From: Alphaproteobacteria bacterium
GTDB lineage: Bacteria > Pseudomonadota > Alphaproteobacteria > Micropepsales > Micropepsaceae
Assembly: GCA_021325375.1 (NCBI GenBank)
Contig: JAJPHG010000031.1
Coordinates: 165,106 to 229,105, forward strand
Reading direction: 5' to 3'
DNA length: 64,000 nucleotides
Position 1 is the first letter of the stretch; each line of letters opens with the position of its first letter. Below the pieces are notes generated by a model. The model ran no database searches. It saw nothing but the letters and a program-made list of their open reading frames with translations, and was not told the origin of the DNA. Positions 25,928-35,190 of this stretch are shown piece by piece. A program made the position numbers and the translations under genes.

Positions 25928-27217
25928 TCACAACGGTGGCGCAAATTTGTCGAAGGCACGGGCGCGGGCCGGGAAGCCGAGCGCACGGCCGACGAGGAGG
26001 ATCATCACGGCGGTCATGATCAGGCCGCAAGCGAGCACGCCCAGGCCCACGCCGTAGCCGCCGGTCGCGTTCTTCAGCCAGCCCATGAGATAGGGGCCGG
26101 CGAAGCCGCCGAGATTGGCGAGCGAGTTGATCAGCGCGATGCCGCCCGCAGCCGCGGTGCGGCCGAGGAAGCCCGACGGCAGCGCCCAGAACACCGAGAT
26201 CGCCGCGAGCGTTCCCGCCATGCCGACCGCGAGCGCGAAGATGCATAGCACCGTGCCTTGCGTGAACGCGGCCGCGACGAGCCCCGCTGCGCCGAACAGG
26301 GCTGCGACCCCGACATGCCGCACGCGCTCCTGCGCGCGGTCGCTCGACAGGCACCACAGGACCGAGACGATGCTGCTGGCGACATAGACCATCGCGACCA
26401 CGAAGCCCGTCTGCATGGTCGCGTATCCCATGCCCTTGACGATCTGCGGCAGCCACAGCCCCAGACCGTAAGTCGAAAGCACGATGCCGAAATCCGGCAA
26501 CGCGAGCGCCCAGACGCGGCCGTCGCGCAACATCGGCCAGAACGCCTCGTGCTTGCGCGGCGGCTCGGAGGCGAGCCGGGCCGCGAGCGCCGCCCGCTCG
26601 CCATCGTCGAGCCAGCGCGCGTCTCCAGGTCCGTTGGGCAGGAATCTGAGGACGGCGAAGGCGAGGAGGAAGGACGGCAGGCCTTCGATCAGGAACAGCC
26701 ATTGCCAGCCATGCAGCCCGGCCGCGCCTTCCATCTGCAGGATCCAGCTCGACACCGGCGCGCCGATGATGTTGGCGACCGATATCGAGCACAGGAACAG
26801 CCCCACGAACCGCGCGCGCACCTCGGACGGGAACCACAGGCTCAGATAGAACACGACGCCGGGAAAGAACCCGGCCTCGGTGACGCCCAGCAGGAAGCGC
26901 AGGACGAGAAGGCTGGTCACGCCTTTCGCGAACGCCGTCGCCATCGAGACGAGGCCCCAGGTGAGCATGATGCGGAAGATCCAGAGCCGCGCGCCGACCT
27001 TCTCCAGGATGACGTTCGACGGCACCTCGAAGAAGAAATAGCCCAGGAAGAACATGCCGCCGACCGCGCCGAACGCCTCGGCGCCGATGCCCAGATCGGC
27101 GTTCATCGTCAGCGCCGCGAAGCCGACATTCACCCGGTCGAGGAAATTGGCGATGTAGAGAAGGATCAGGAACGGAATGATCCGCCACGCCGCTTTCGCA
27201 AAAACGCTTTTTTCCAC
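25928..27217 (-). CDS. MFS transporter, anion:cation symporter-like
   Basis: About 429 residues from the GTG at 27217 (GGGGG upstream), with 12 predicted helices. The first loop motif N-F-L-D-R-V-N-V-G-F-A near residue 22 and G-x-x-E-A-G-F-F-P-G in helix 4 are typical of the ACS family, which imports organic acids such as phthalate, tartrate, glucarate or 4-hydroxyphenylacetate. An ATG at 27262 in frame is a possible alternative. Longer starts would translate into repeat family B and are unlikely. The substrate is unknown. Confidence 0.85.
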   Translation of the reverse strand: MEKSVFAKAAWRIIPFLILLYIANFLDRVNVGFAALTMNADLGIGAEAFGAVGGMFFLGYFFFEVPSNVILEKVGARLWIFRIMLTWGLVSMATAFAKGVTSLLVLRFLLGVTEAGFFPGVVFYLSLWFPSEVRARFVGLFLCSISVANIIGAPVSSWILQMEGAAGLHGWQWLFLIEGLPSFLLAFAVLRFLPNGPGDARWLDDGERAALAARLASEPPRKHEAFWPMLRDGRVWALALPDFGIVLSTYGLGLWLPQIVKGMGYATMQTGFVVAMVYVASSIVSVLWCLSSDRAQERVRHVGVAALFGAAGLVAAAFTQGTVLCIFALAVGMAGTLAAISVFWALPSGFLGRTAAAGGIALINSLANLGGFAGPYLMGWLKNATGGYGVGLGVLACGLIMTAVMILLVGRALGFPARARAFDKFAPPL

Positions 27218-27261
27218 GCTGCCCCCGTTTGGACCGAACTCTAGTCGATGTTTTCCAAACA

Positions 27262-27431
27262 TGTCATGGCCCGCGAATGCGGGCCACCCAGCTGGGTTCT
27301 GCACGAATTGAAGGGACACACGCGGAGACGCGGAAGGCGCGGAGTCGCGCTTAACCTCCGCGTCCCCGCGTGATCCCTTTGCGAGAGCGCGGCCGTGTCA
27401 CCTGGGTGGCCCGCATTCGCAGGCCATGACA
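27262..27431. repeat. Nested palindromic repeat family B, copy 1
   Basis: The ends TGTCATGGCC... and ...GGCCATGACA are complementary over about 30 bases. Each end contains its own hairpin (GGCCCGC-GAAT-GCGGGCC). Inside is a second inverted repeat, CACGCGGAGACGCGG ... CCGCGTCCCCGCGTG. Copies 2 and 3 are at 34000-34160 and 58253-58431. It lies between the HAF-repeat gene and the MFS gene. Confidence 0.9.
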
Positions 27432-27455
27432 CCAATATCCAATTGAGAGTAGACC

Positions 27456-28472
27456 CTAATTCGGCGTCAGCAGGAACGCGTGGGTCTGGCCGGCGATCGT
27501 GCCTTCGCCGACGATCTGGCCGGCGTCGTTGATGGCGTAGGCGACGTTGAGCTGCCAGCCCGAACCCGCATCGATGAGGCCGTTGAGGTCCTGCATCGGC
27601 CCGCCATTGACGATCACGGCGCGGTCGACATAGGCGCTGTCCTGGTTCATCCCCACGACGACGCCCTGGTTGTTGATCCCGAAACCCCAGCTGAAGCCGC
27701 TGTTCGCGAGCGTGCCGAGATCCTTGATGCGGTTGTTCTTCCATAGGAACGCATGCGCCGCGCCGTCGCCGGGAAGGTAGGCGAGGCCGGTGATCTGGCC
27801 GTAGTCGTTGATGGCGCTGCCTTCGCTCCAGCTTCCGCCCAGCGTGCCGAGGCTCTGCATGCTGCCGTCCTTCCAGAGGAAGGCGTAGTAGCGGCCGTCC
27901 GCGGCCCAGCTCGTTCCGGTCACCGCGCGATGGGCGTTGACGCCGAAGGCGGCGTTCCACTGGCCCAGGTCGTGGCCGCCCAGCGTGCCCAGATCGGTCA
28001 TCGTCTTGTTGGCATAGAGGAACGGCTCGTCATGGCCGTCCGCGGTGCGCGCGGAACCCACGACGTTGCCCTGCACGTTGATGGCGAAGGCCGTGGCTGT
28101 TCCGCCGCCCAGATCGCCCAGATACCGCATCCGCCCGTTCTCGTAGCGCAATGCCCGGCCGGACGTGGTTTCCTGGTCGAAGGCCGCCACCTCGCCCGAG
28201 GCGTTGACGCCGTTGCCGCCGGCCTGCGACGCGCCCTGGTCGCTCAAGCCCTGCATGTGACCGAGCGCGTAGACGAAAGCCTGATCCGCCCCGCTCGCGT
28301 CGCTCGCGATCCCGGTGACGAGGCCGTTGGCGCTGATGGCGCGCGCGCTGCTGTAGTTGCCGCCCAGCGTGCCCAGATCGGTCACGCTGTAGCCCACGCC
28401 CGCTTGGGCTGTGGCCGGGCCGAGCGCCAGCGCCGCGAAGGCGCCGGCGAGAAGTATTCTTGCGTAGCTCAT
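27456..28472 (-). CDS. Secreted HAF-repeat protein
   Basis: 338 residues with a signal peptide (residues 1-24, A-T-A-Q-A). About six repeats of 45-50 residues follow, built around 'DLGTLGG ... A..IN..G.VVG ... AF.W..G'. This is the HAF-type (TIGR02913) beta-propeller-like repeat seen in extracellular proteins. No anchor or enzyme domain follows. The start at 28472 was chosen for the signal peptide; an upstream in-frame start exists at 28532. It is divergent from the DUF3089 gene. The role is unknown. Confidence 0.82.
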   Translation of the reverse strand: MSYARILLAGAFAALALGPATAQAGVGYSVTDLGTLGGNYSSARAISANGLVTGIASDASGADQAFVYALGHMQGLSDQGASQAGGNGVNASGEVAAFDQETTSGRALRYENGRMRYLGDLGGGTATAFAINVQGNVVGSARTADGHDEPFLYANKTMTDLGTLGGHDLGQWNAAFGVNAHRAVTGTSWAADGRYYAFLWKDGSMQSLGTLGGSWSEGSAINDYGQITGLAYLPGDGAAHAFLWKNNRIKDLGTLANSGFSWGFGINNQGVVVGMNQDSAYVDRAVIVNGGPMQDLNGLIDAGSGWQLNVAYAINDAGQIVGEGTIAGQTHAFLLTPN

Positions 28473-28576
28473 GGGCGAATGTTTGGCATCGAACGGTAAA
28501 AGCTCAACTAAAACGCGACCTGCTTGCAGCACGCAAAAATGCGCTAGAGTTAAGAAACGGTTGGGGAGATCCGCGA

Positions 28577-29704
28577 ATGAGAACGTTCCTGCGCGTCGTG
28601 ATGTGGCTTGTCGTCGTGCTTGTTGCGGCGGGTGCCGCGATCTATTTCACGGGCAACACGATCACCGTGGTCGCCTTGATCGGCCGGCCGCATCACGGCT
28701 GGGACATGAAATACAAGGCGCCGGCGCCGGACTATGCCGATGCGAAGAACTGGGCCGCGCTGCCGTCCAGGCCGGGATTGACCGCGCTGGTGCCGAAGGG
28801 CACAGCGGCCGCGGCCGTGGATGCGCCCGTCGACGTCTTCTTCATCCACCCCACCGGCTATCTGAACGGCGGCGACTGGAACTCGCCGATGGATCCGAAC
28901 ACGACGACGGAAGAGAACACGCGCTGGATGATGGCGAACCAGGCCAGCGTCTATAACGGCTGCTGCGCGATCTACGCGCCGCGCTATCGCGAGACGTCGA
29001 TCTATCGCTATTTCGACACCTCCGACGTCGCGGGCAAGGCGCGCGACCTCGCCTATTCCGACGTCGACCGCGCCTTCACCTATTTCCTCGAGCACTATTC
29101 CAAGGGACGGCCGTTCATCATCGCCAGCCACAGCCAGGGCACCGAGCACGGCTTCCGCCTGCTGCGCGAGCGCATCGACGGCACGCCGCTCGCCAAGCGT
29201 CTCGTCGCAGCCTATCTGATCGGCTTCCAGATCACCGACAAGGATGCCGCGTCGCTCAAGAGCGTGCATGTCTGCGCATCGGCGGACGACACGGGCTGCT
29301 TCGTCCATTGGGCGACCTGGGGCGAAGGCGGCAAGCCGACCTTCCTCACCAAGGACAAGCTCGTCTGCGTCAATCCGCTCTCCTGGCAGCGCGACGGCGG
29401 CATGGCCGACAAATCGCTGAACGTGGGCGCGGAGCCGATCGAGGGCGACTTCACGCCCAATTTCCTGGGCAGCGATGCGCCAAAGGGCACCGTGTTCGGC
29501 CCGCTGGCGGCGCCGTTGCCGCATTGGACCTGGGCTGAATGCCGCGACGGCGTGCTGACCGTCGCCGACCAGGCGGGCGGCCCGTTCGCGCGCATGGACA
29601 TGGGCGGCAAGAACTATCACGGCATGGACTACGCGCTCTTCGCGATGAACCTGCGCGAGAACGCCAAGGCGCGCGTCGCGGCGGCACTGGCCCACACGCC
29701 TTGA
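28577..29704 (+). CDS. DUF3089 alpha/beta-hydrolase-like protein
   Basis: 375 residues with a single N-terminal membrane anchor (residues 5-25). A DUF3089 domain from about 75 onward has F-F-I-H-P-T-G-Y at 88-95, the two-cysteine N-G-C-C at 127-130 and a nucleophile elbow S-H-S-Q-G with S186. The catalytic domain is presumably periplasmic. The substrate is unknown; esterase activity is suggested by the fold. Its TGA overlaps the TTG of the sulfotransferase gene. Confidence 0.82.
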   Translation: MRTFLRVVMWLVVVLVAAGAAIYFTGNTITVVALIGRPHHGWDMKYKAPAPDYADAKNWAALPSRPGLTALVPKGTAAAAVDAPVDVFFIHPTGYLNGGDWNSPMDPNTTTEENTRWMMANQASVYNGCCAIYAPRYRETSIYRYFDTSDVAGKARDLAYSDVDRAFTYFLEHYSKGRPFIIASHSQGTEHGFRLLRERIDGTPLAKRLVAAYLIGFQITDKDAASLKSVHVCASADDTGCFVHWATWGEGGKPTFLTKDKLVCVNPLSWQRDGGMADKSLNVGAEPIEGDFTPNFLGSDAPKGTVFGPLAAPLPHWTWAECRDGVLTVADQAGGPFARMDMGGKNYHGMDYALFAMNLRENAKARVAAALAHTP

Positions 29705-30429
29705 AGCGGTTCGCCATCATCGGATTGAAGCGGACGGGGTCCAGCTATCTGGTGAACCTCTTAGGCAGCCATCCGCAGATCCATTGCTGCGGCGAGATCT
29801 TCAACCGCGACGGCGTCAATCTGCGCTGGCCCAAGGCGATGGGCGGGCGACCGGCCGGGCGCGAGATCACGAGCGAGCTGAAAGAGCTGCGCGCGCGCGA
29901 TCCACAAGCCTTTCTTGCGCGCGTCCTCGCCATCGATTTCGGCAAGCCGGTTCTCGGCTTCAAGATCTTTCACAAGCACAACCGGCCGATGCTCGAGCGC
30001 ATCCTCGAGGACCGCGCCATCGCCAAGATCGTTCATCGTCGCGAGAACGGCCTGGCGCGCTATGCCTCCGCCCTCGCCGCGCGGGCGACGGGCGATTCCG
30101 GCCGCCATGCCGAAAAGCCCCTGGTCGAATTCGACGCGGCCGACTTCGCCGCGTTCCATCGCGAGCACGCGACGTTCTTCGACGAGACCGAGCGCCGTCT
30201 CGCCGCCGGCGGCCAGCCCTTTCATGTCTCGCGCTATGAGGAGCTCAACAGCCCGTCCCGCCTGAAGGCCATGCTGGAGTTCCTGGGTGTGACGCCCGAT
30301 CTGCCGCCGCTGCAGGAACCGCCCCCGAACCGCGCCTCGTCCGACATCCTGTCGCGGTTCTCGAACCCCGAGGCGGCAGAGGCCTATTTGCGTGATCACG
30401 GGCTGACGCATTGGTCACGCGAGGGATAG
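29701..30429 (+). CDS. Sulfotransferase family protein
   Basis: 242 residues from TTG (overlap TTGA with the preceding gene). The 5'-phosphosulfate-binding loop I-I-G-L-K-R-T-G-S-S-Y-L-V is at 6-18, followed by L-L-G-S-H-P and the late 'R-E-N-G-L-A-R-Y-A-S' 3'-phosphate region near residue 112-121. It should transfer sulfate from PAPS to a glycan or small molecule. Stf0-like members act on trehalose lipids, but the acceptor here is open. Confidence 0.78.
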   Translation: MKRFAIIGLKRTGSSYLVNLLGSHPQIHCCGEIFNRDGVNLRWPKAMGGRPAGREITSELKELRARDPQAFLARVLAIDFGKPVLGFKIFHKHNRPMLERILEDRAIAKIVHRRENGLARYASALAARATGDSGRHAEKPLVEFDAADFAAFHREHATFFDETERRLAAGGQPFHVSRYEELNSPSRLKAMLEFLGVTPDLPPLQEPPPNRASSDILSRFSNPEAAEAYLRDHGLTHWSREG

Positions 30430-30585
30430 GCTTCGTTCACACCGATCTGAATTGCGGCGCCGGCCAGGTTACGAAACGTTTATCCGGGCTGCCCGCAGAC
30501 GATATCGAGCCGGGACGTTTGTCCCGCCGACGGCATCGGCCTATCCTCACGACCGTCAAGCCCGCGCGCAGAAAGAGGGACGGTC

Positions 30586-32475
30586 ATGGCCCATTTTTAC
30601 GGTACGTCGGGAGACGACACGATCACCGGCACTCGTCACGCCGACACCTTCGACATGTCGCAAGGCGGGGATGACACCGTGAGTGGCGGCGGCGGAGCCG
30701 ACACGTTCTATTACGGGGCCACGTTCACCCAGGACGACCATATCGACGGCGGGGTGACCCATTTAAAACATCACGTGACCGAGATCCTGAGCACGGTCGA
30801 GCTCAATGGGGACTATTCGGCGGGCGTGGTTTTCGGCCCCTCCACGATGATCAACGTCGCCCATATCGTGCTGGACGCCGGCCACAGCTACAGCCTGACC
30901 ACGAACGCCGCCACGGTCGGCTCCGGCCAAGTGCTCGAAGTCAACGCCACCGCGCTGGGCGCCGCAGACGTGCTGACCTTCGACGATTCCGCCGACGTGC
31001 AAGGTTCGATCCTCGTCGAGAGCAATGCCGGCCGCGCGACGATCATCGGGGGCGCCTTCAACGACACCTTCGTCCTTGGCGCGACGCTGAATTCATCCGA
31101 TCACATCGACGGCGGCGGCGGCGCGAACACGCTTTCGCTCAGCGGCAACTACTCCGGCACGGTCGCGCTCGACGGCTCGTGGCTGTCGAACATCGGCACC
31201 ATCGCGCTCGCCGCAGGAACCTACAGCTTCACCGCGGCCGATTCGCTGGTTGCGGCCGGCAAGACCCTGCTGATCGAGGCAACGAACTTTTCCGATCTGC
31301 CCAATGTGACGTTCGACGGCTCTGCCGAAACCGATGGAAGTTTCTCGTTCCGGTTCCTGTCCGGCAACATCACCGGCGGCCAGGGCGCCGACATGTTCGA
31401 GTCCATCACCGGCACGGTGACCGGCGGGGGCGGCAACGACTATTTCGAAGGGATCACCGGCACGGTCAACCTGGGCGACGGCAGCATCTCGGTCCAAGGC
31501 TCAAATGGGACGTTCAACGGCGGCGCCGGGCAAGACCTCTATTATGAGAGTTCCGGAACTTTCAATGGCGGATCCGGTATCCAGTCGTTCAGTGATTGCA
31601 CAGGGACTTTCAACCTTCAGAACAGCGACACCGTGTATTTCACGGCCTCCGAGAACCCCTCCACGCTTTACATGGGCGCCTTGCTGAACGCGAACGACGG
31701 CATCGAGGGCAACGGCATGACGACGGTCGTTCTCGACGGCGATTATTCCGCGGGACAGTCGCTCTCGAACCTGAGCTATATCAGCGTCCTGAGCCTCACG
31801 GCCGGCCACAGCTACAATTTCACGAGCGGTACCTCCTTTGTCGCGAGCCATGAGACCGCGACGGTCGACGGATCCGCGCTCGGCGCCGGCGATTCGCTGT
31901 ATTTCGACGGCTCCGCGAATGCCAAGGGAACGCTCGTGATATATGGCGGAGCCGGGGACGACACGCTGATAGGCTCCTCCACGCCCGCCTCCACCCTTTC
32001 CGGCGGAGGCGGCCGCGACAGCCTCACCGGCGGCACTGGCAGCGATACGCTGATCGGCGGCGGCGGTGCCGACACGCTCAACGGCGGTTCGGCGGGCAAT
32101 GATGACTTCGTCTACACGGCCATCACCGACTCGTCCGGCATCCACTACGACACGATCGTCGGCTTCGACGTCACGAGGGACTTCATCACCACGCTGAGCA
32201 AGGTCACGGGCATCGACGCGATCATCCAGGGCGGAGAGCTCGACGACAAGCACTCCAACGCGTTCAACAACGAGCTCGCCGCCGCGGTCGACAGCGCCCA
32301 TCTGGCCGCCGGCCACGCGGTGCTCTTCATGCCGGACAGCGGCGATCTCGCCGGCCATGTCTTCCTCATCATCGACCAGAACGGCGTCGCCGGTTACCAG
32401 ACCAACCAGGATCTCGTGATCGACGTCACCCAGAGCAGCAACATCGCGTCGCTGAGCATTCACGACTTCCATTGA
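30586..32475 (+). CDS. RTX-type calcium-binding secreted protein
   Basis: 629 residues, acidic and Gly/Asp/Ser-rich, without a Sec signal. This fits export by a type I system using a C-terminal signal. RTX nonapeptides (G-G-x-G-x-D-x) occur at residues 5-35 and densely at about 455-515. Between them are three diverged units of about 130 residues, each opening with G-A-x-L-N-x-x-D-x-I-D-G and containing a G-D-Y-S / A-G-H-S-Y / L-G-A-x-D segment. No protease or lipase domain is seen. No transporter genes are nearby. Confidence 0.8.
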   Translation: MAHFYGTSGDDTITGTRHADTFDMSQGGDDTVSGGGGADTFYYGATFTQDDHIDGGVTHLKHHVTEILSTVELNGDYSAGVVFGPSTMINVAHIVLDAGHSYSLTTNAATVGSGQVLEVNATALGAADVLTFDDSADVQGSILVESNAGRATIIGGAFNDTFVLGATLNSSDHIDGGGGANTLSLSGNYSGTVALDGSWLSNIGTIALAAGTYSFTAADSLVAAGKTLLIEATNFSDLPNVTFDGSAETDGSFSFRFLSGNITGGQGADMFESITGTVTGGGGNDYFEGITGTVNLGDGSISVQGSNGTFNGGAGQDLYYESSGTFNGGSGIQSFSDCTGTFNLQNSDTVYFTASENPSTLYMGALLNANDGIEGNGMTTVVLDGDYSAGQSLSNLSYISVLSLTAGHSYNFTSGTSFVASHETATVDGSALGAGDSLYFDGSANAKGTLVIYGGAGDDTLIGSSTPASTLSGGGGRDSLTGGTGSDTLIGGGGADTLNGGSAGNDDFVYTAITDSSGIHYDTIVGFDVTRDFITTLSKVTGIDAIIQGGELDDKHSNAFNNELAAAVDSAHLAAGHAVLFMPDSGDLAGHVFLIIDQNGVAGYQTNQDLVIDVTQSSNIASLSIHDFH

Positions 32476-32648
32476 CGCCGGCTTGCTCCGTCCCCGCCTT
32501 TTCCCTATAAGCCGCCCCTCAAAGGCGGCTGCGGTCGCGGGAGGCCCTTAAAGGGCCCATGCCGGAGGTCCGGCGTCCTTCGCGAACCATGGTCCGGAAC
32601 GGCACCCGCCGCTTTCGGATTCCGTAGCCAAAACAGGGAGTTGACGGG
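32476..32648 (+). promoter_or_regulatory. Leader region of the rpsF operon
   Basis: 173 bp upstream of rpsF contain a GC-rich hairpin GCCGCC-CCTCAAA-GGCGGC near 32512-32530. A second structure has outer stem TCCG 32593-32596 / CGGA 32616-32619 and inner stem CGGC / GCCG at 32600-32611, with an internal loop between. Leaders of rpsF in many bacteria bind the S6:S18 complex for autoregulation. This hairpin is a candidate for that site, but I could not match the consensus exactly. Confidence 0.35.
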
Positions 32649-33017
32649 ATGGCTCTATACGAGCATCTCCTGATCGCGCGCCAGGATATCAGCGCGCAGC
32701 AGGTGGACGCCTTGGCGACCCACCTCAAGACCATCGTCGAAGGCGAAGGCGGCAAGGTCGAGAAGCAGGAATATTGGGGCCTGCGCGGTCTCGCGTACCG
32801 CATCAAGAAGAACCGCAAGGGGCACTACGTGCTCCTCAACATCAACGCCCCCTCCAAGGCGATCGTCGAGCTCGAGCGCCAGAACAAGATCAACGAGGAC
32901 GTGCTGCGCTACATCACCGTGAAGGTCGATGGCTTCGAGCAGTCCGCCAACAAGACCCGCCGCGACGACCGCGACGGCAAGCCCGAAGCCGCTGTCGTCG
33001 AGGAGACCGCACAATGA
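32649..33017 (+). CDS. rpsF: 30S ribosomal protein S6
   Basis: 122 residues, S6 ferredoxin-like fold: Y-E-H-L-L-I-A-R at the start, [13 protein letters not shown] at about 40-53, G-H-Y-V-L-L-N-I. The extended charged C-terminus is usual for alphaproteobacteria. GGGAG precedes the ATG. It overlaps rpsR as ATGA; S6 and S18 bind next to each other on the platform of the 30S subunit. Confidence 0.98.
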   Translation: MALYEHLLIARQDISAQQVDALATHLKTIVEGEGGKVEKQEYWGLRGLAYRIKKNRKGHYVLLNINAPSKAIVELERQNKINEDVLRYITVKVDGFEQSANKTRRDDRDGKPEAAVVEETAQ

Positions 33018-33271
33018 GCCACGCCGGAGCCCGCGGCGGCGACGACAAGCGCCGCCCCTTCTTCCGCCGCAAGAAGACGTGCCCGTTCTCGGGCGCCAAT
33101 GCGCCGAAGATCGACTACAAGGACACCAAGCTGCTGCAGCGCTTCATCTCGGAGCGCGGCAAGATCGTGCCCAGCCGCATCACGGCCGTGTCCACCCGCA
33201 AGCAACGCCTGCTCGCCGTCGCCATCAAGCGCGCGCGGTTCATGGCGCCGCTCCCCTACGTCGTGAAGTAG
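33014..33271 (+). CDS. rpsR: 30S ribosomal protein S18
   Basis: 85 residues, basic. [13 protein letters not shown] is followed by [23 protein letters not shown], the S18 core. It is between rpsF and rplI as in most proteobacteria. Confidence 0.98.
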   Translation: MSHAGARGGDDKRRPFFRRKKTCPFSGANAPKIDYKDTKLLQRFISERGKIVPSRITAVSTRKQRLLAVAIKRARFMAPLPYVVK

Positions 33272-33281
33272 GAGAACGGCC

Positions 33282-33881
33282 ATGCAAGTGATCCTGCTCG
33301 AAAGAGTCGAGAAGCTCGGCCAGATGGGCGACGAGGTGAAGGTCAAGGACGGCTTCGCCCGCAACTACCTGCTGCCGCAGAAGAAGGCGCTGCGCGCCAA
33401 CAAGACCAACCGCGAATATTTTCAGACGCAGAAGGCACAGCTCGAGGCGCGCAACCTGGAGCGCAAGTCGGAAGCCTCCAAGGTCGCCGAGAAGCTCGAA
33501 GGCAAGACCTTCGTGCTGCTGCGCCAAGCCGGCGACCGCGGCCAGCTCTACGGCTCGGTCAGCCCGCGCGACATCTCCGATATCATCACCGCGGGCGGCT
33601 TCTCCGTCAGCCGCACCCAGGTGCCGCTCGACAAGCCGATCAAGGACATCGGGCTGGTGCCGATCCACGTCGTGCTGCATCCGGAAGTCCGCGTGAAGGT
33701 GACGATCAACGTCGCCCGCACCGAGGACGAGGCCGAGCGCCAGGCGCGCGGCGAGGACGTCCTCGCCGAGAAGACCGAGGCCGAAGAGGCCGTGGTCGCC
33801 GCCGAGGAACTGTTCGAGGAAGGCGCCGGCCCGAAGGCGGAAGAAGAAGCCGAAGAAGGCAAGGAAACCGGCAACGGCTGA
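33282..33881 (+). CDS. rplI: 50S ribosomal protein L9
   Basis: 199 residues. The N-terminal RNA-binding part ([13 protein letters not shown] ... Y-L-L-P-Q-K-K-A) and connecting helix are standard. After residue 150 there is an acidic Glu/Ala-rich tail of about 45 residues, common in this class but absent in E. coli. GGAG precedes the ATG. A strong terminator follows. Confidence 0.97.
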   Translation: MQVILLERVEKLGQMGDEVKVKDGFARNYLLPQKKALRANKTNREYFQTQKAQLEARNLERKSEASKVAEKLEGKTFVLLRQAGDRGQLYGSVSPRDISDIITAGGFSVSRTQVPLDKPIKDIGLVPIHVVLHPEVRVKVTINVARTEDEAERQARGEDVLAEKTEAEEAVVAAEELFEEGAGPKAEEEAEEGKETGNG

Positions 33882-33905
33882 CGTCTTCACCGCTCGTAAA
33901 AACAG

Positions 33906-33943
33906 GAAACCGCGGCCCCGCAAAGCCGCGGTTTTCTTTTTTT
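33906..33943 (+). terminator. Rho-independent terminator after rplI
   Basis: A stem AAACCGCGG / CCGCGGTTT around a loop containing CCCCGCAAAG is followed by a T-rich run (TTTCTTTTTTT). It lies 25 bp after the rplI stop and should end the rpsF-rpsR-rplI transcript. Confidence 0.88.
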
Positions 33944-33999
33944 GGGGCCTTACGATCGAAGTCCGTATTTGATTGCAGCCAACACATTCAACACCAACA

Positions 34000-34160
34000 T
34001 GTCATGGCCCGCGAATGCGGGCCACCCAGCTGGGTTCTGCATGATCCAAAAGGCTTCACGCGGAGACGCGGCGGCTCTTTCGTTCTCGGCGAACTCCGCG
34101 TGCAATTCTTTGAGACCGGATCAACGTCACCTGGGTGGCCCGCATTCGCGGGCCATGACA
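34000..34160. repeat. Nested palindromic repeat family B, copy 2
   Basis: It has the same 30-base complementary ends as the copies at 27262 and 58253 (TGTCATGGCC... / ...GGCCATGACA). The internal CACGCGGAGACGCGG ... CTCCGCGTG pairing is shorter here. It lies in a 600-bp stretch without a convincing gene (33882-34489). Apart from the rplI terminator and one weak small reading frame, I see nothing else in that stretch. Confidence 0.9.
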
Positions 34161-34233
34161 TCAGGGAATTTGAGGCGACTTCGCCCCCAAAAAATATTTT
34201 CCCACGTTGATGCGGTGCATCAAATCCGAGGCG

Positions 34234-34395
34234 TCATTTTTGTTCGCGCAAGTGCGCCAAGATGTTGACCCCAATTTCCGTCCGCGAAAATAAATCCGTG
34301 ACGCCTCTTGAACCGTCACGCTCGAAACACCATCTACGCCATATCCCCACAGTTGCGAGCAAGACCAGCGCGGCGAAATCGCCCGCGATGAACAA
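34234..34395 (-). CDS. Possible 53-residue membrane peptide
   Basis: A TTG at 34395 with AGGGA a few bases upstream opens 53 codons. They include a plausible membrane helix (FIAGDFAALVLLATVGIWRRW is too long to be chance-free but could be). A basic, soluble tail follows, ending in L-R-E-Q-K. The surrounding DNA is AT-richer than the flanks. No family is recognised and no partner gene is evident. It is listed only because nothing else occupies the stretch. Confidence 0.2.
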   Translation of the reverse strand: MFIAGDFAALVLLATVGIWRRWCFERDGSRGVTDLFSRTEIGVNILAHLREQK

Positions 34396-34489
34396 TCGTT
34401 CCCTAAGCCGGCGCGCTACCGGATTCCCATGGGCGGCGGAGCCATGCCCGCGCGGCACGGAAAAACGAAAATCGCTTCTGTACAGAACC

Positions 34490-35044
34490 CTATTTCCCCG
34501 CCGCGAGCGCGTGCGCCATCGAGGCTTCGTCGGGTTCGGCGGTGACGACATGCGTGCGCGCCGCGCGGATGTCCCATTCGAAGAGGAACGTGCCTAAGAT
34601 CATGTTCACGCGAAGACCGTCGTCGGAGAGCGGCGCAAGCAGCGCGTCGAGGCGCTTGGCGTTCTGGGAATAGGCCGCGCCCGCGCCGCTGATCCTGACC
34701 GGCGCGCGCCGCGTGACGGCCTGAGCATAGCTCTCGATGGTCTGCCGCACCGTCGCGGGCCCGAAGGGGCTGAGCGCCTCGCTCATCAGCTTGCCGGTCG
34801 GATTGCCGCGGAAATAGCGCTGCAGCTCGCCGCCCACGAGGCGGTAGCGGAAATCCCGTCCCTCCTCCACCACGTCGGCGAGCAGGATATGCGGCAGCCG
34901 CGACTTCATCGTGGAAGGCGCGATGTCGCGGCGCGCCGGCATCTCGCGCTCGCCGCGCCGGTCCTGCCAATAGTCGCGCAGGAAGGCTAGAAGTTCGGGC
35001 TCTTCGCCCTCCGGATCGAATTGCACGTCGGAATCGCCCATCAT
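34490..35044 (-). CDS. PAS-domain protein (PF07310 type)
   Basis: 184 residues from an ATG at 35044; a second ATG directly follows. The region from L-L-A-F-L-R-D-Y-W to about residue 150 has the PAS_5 pattern of alphaproteobacteria: Y-W ... R-R-D-I-A-P-S ... L-P-H-I-L-L-A-D-V ... F-R-Y-R-L-V-G ... F-R-G-N-P-T-G. No output domain is attached. Such proteins are numerous in this class and lack a defined role. It is divergent from panB across 146 bp. Confidence 0.75.
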   Translation of the reverse strand: MMGDSDVQFDPEGEEPELLAFLRDYWQDRRGEREMPARRDIAPSTMKSRLPHILLADVVEEGRDFRYRLVGGELQRYFRGNPTGKLMSEALSPFGPATVRQTIESYAQAVTRRAPVRISGAGAAYSQNAKRLDALLAPLSDDGLRVNMILGTFLFEWDIRAARTHVVTAEPDEASMAHALAAGK

Positions 35045-35190
35045 CCGATTCTCGCTGGGCTGCAATTCTAACAGCAACATGTACCAAAGATTGTCGGTCG
35101 GGCGATTTGTTCCCCGTCCGTTCGAAATGTTCAGCTTCTTCGCACGTGCAGCATCGCGTATAGTCCCGTCGTTCAGGCAGGGAGGCACCA

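Noticed and set aside
27217..27319. Extended N-terminus of the MFS transporter (P-A-G-W-P-A-F-A-G-H-D)
   Set aside because: These residues are the translation of repeat family B. The same peptide appears wherever that arm is read in this frame, so the start was placed after it.
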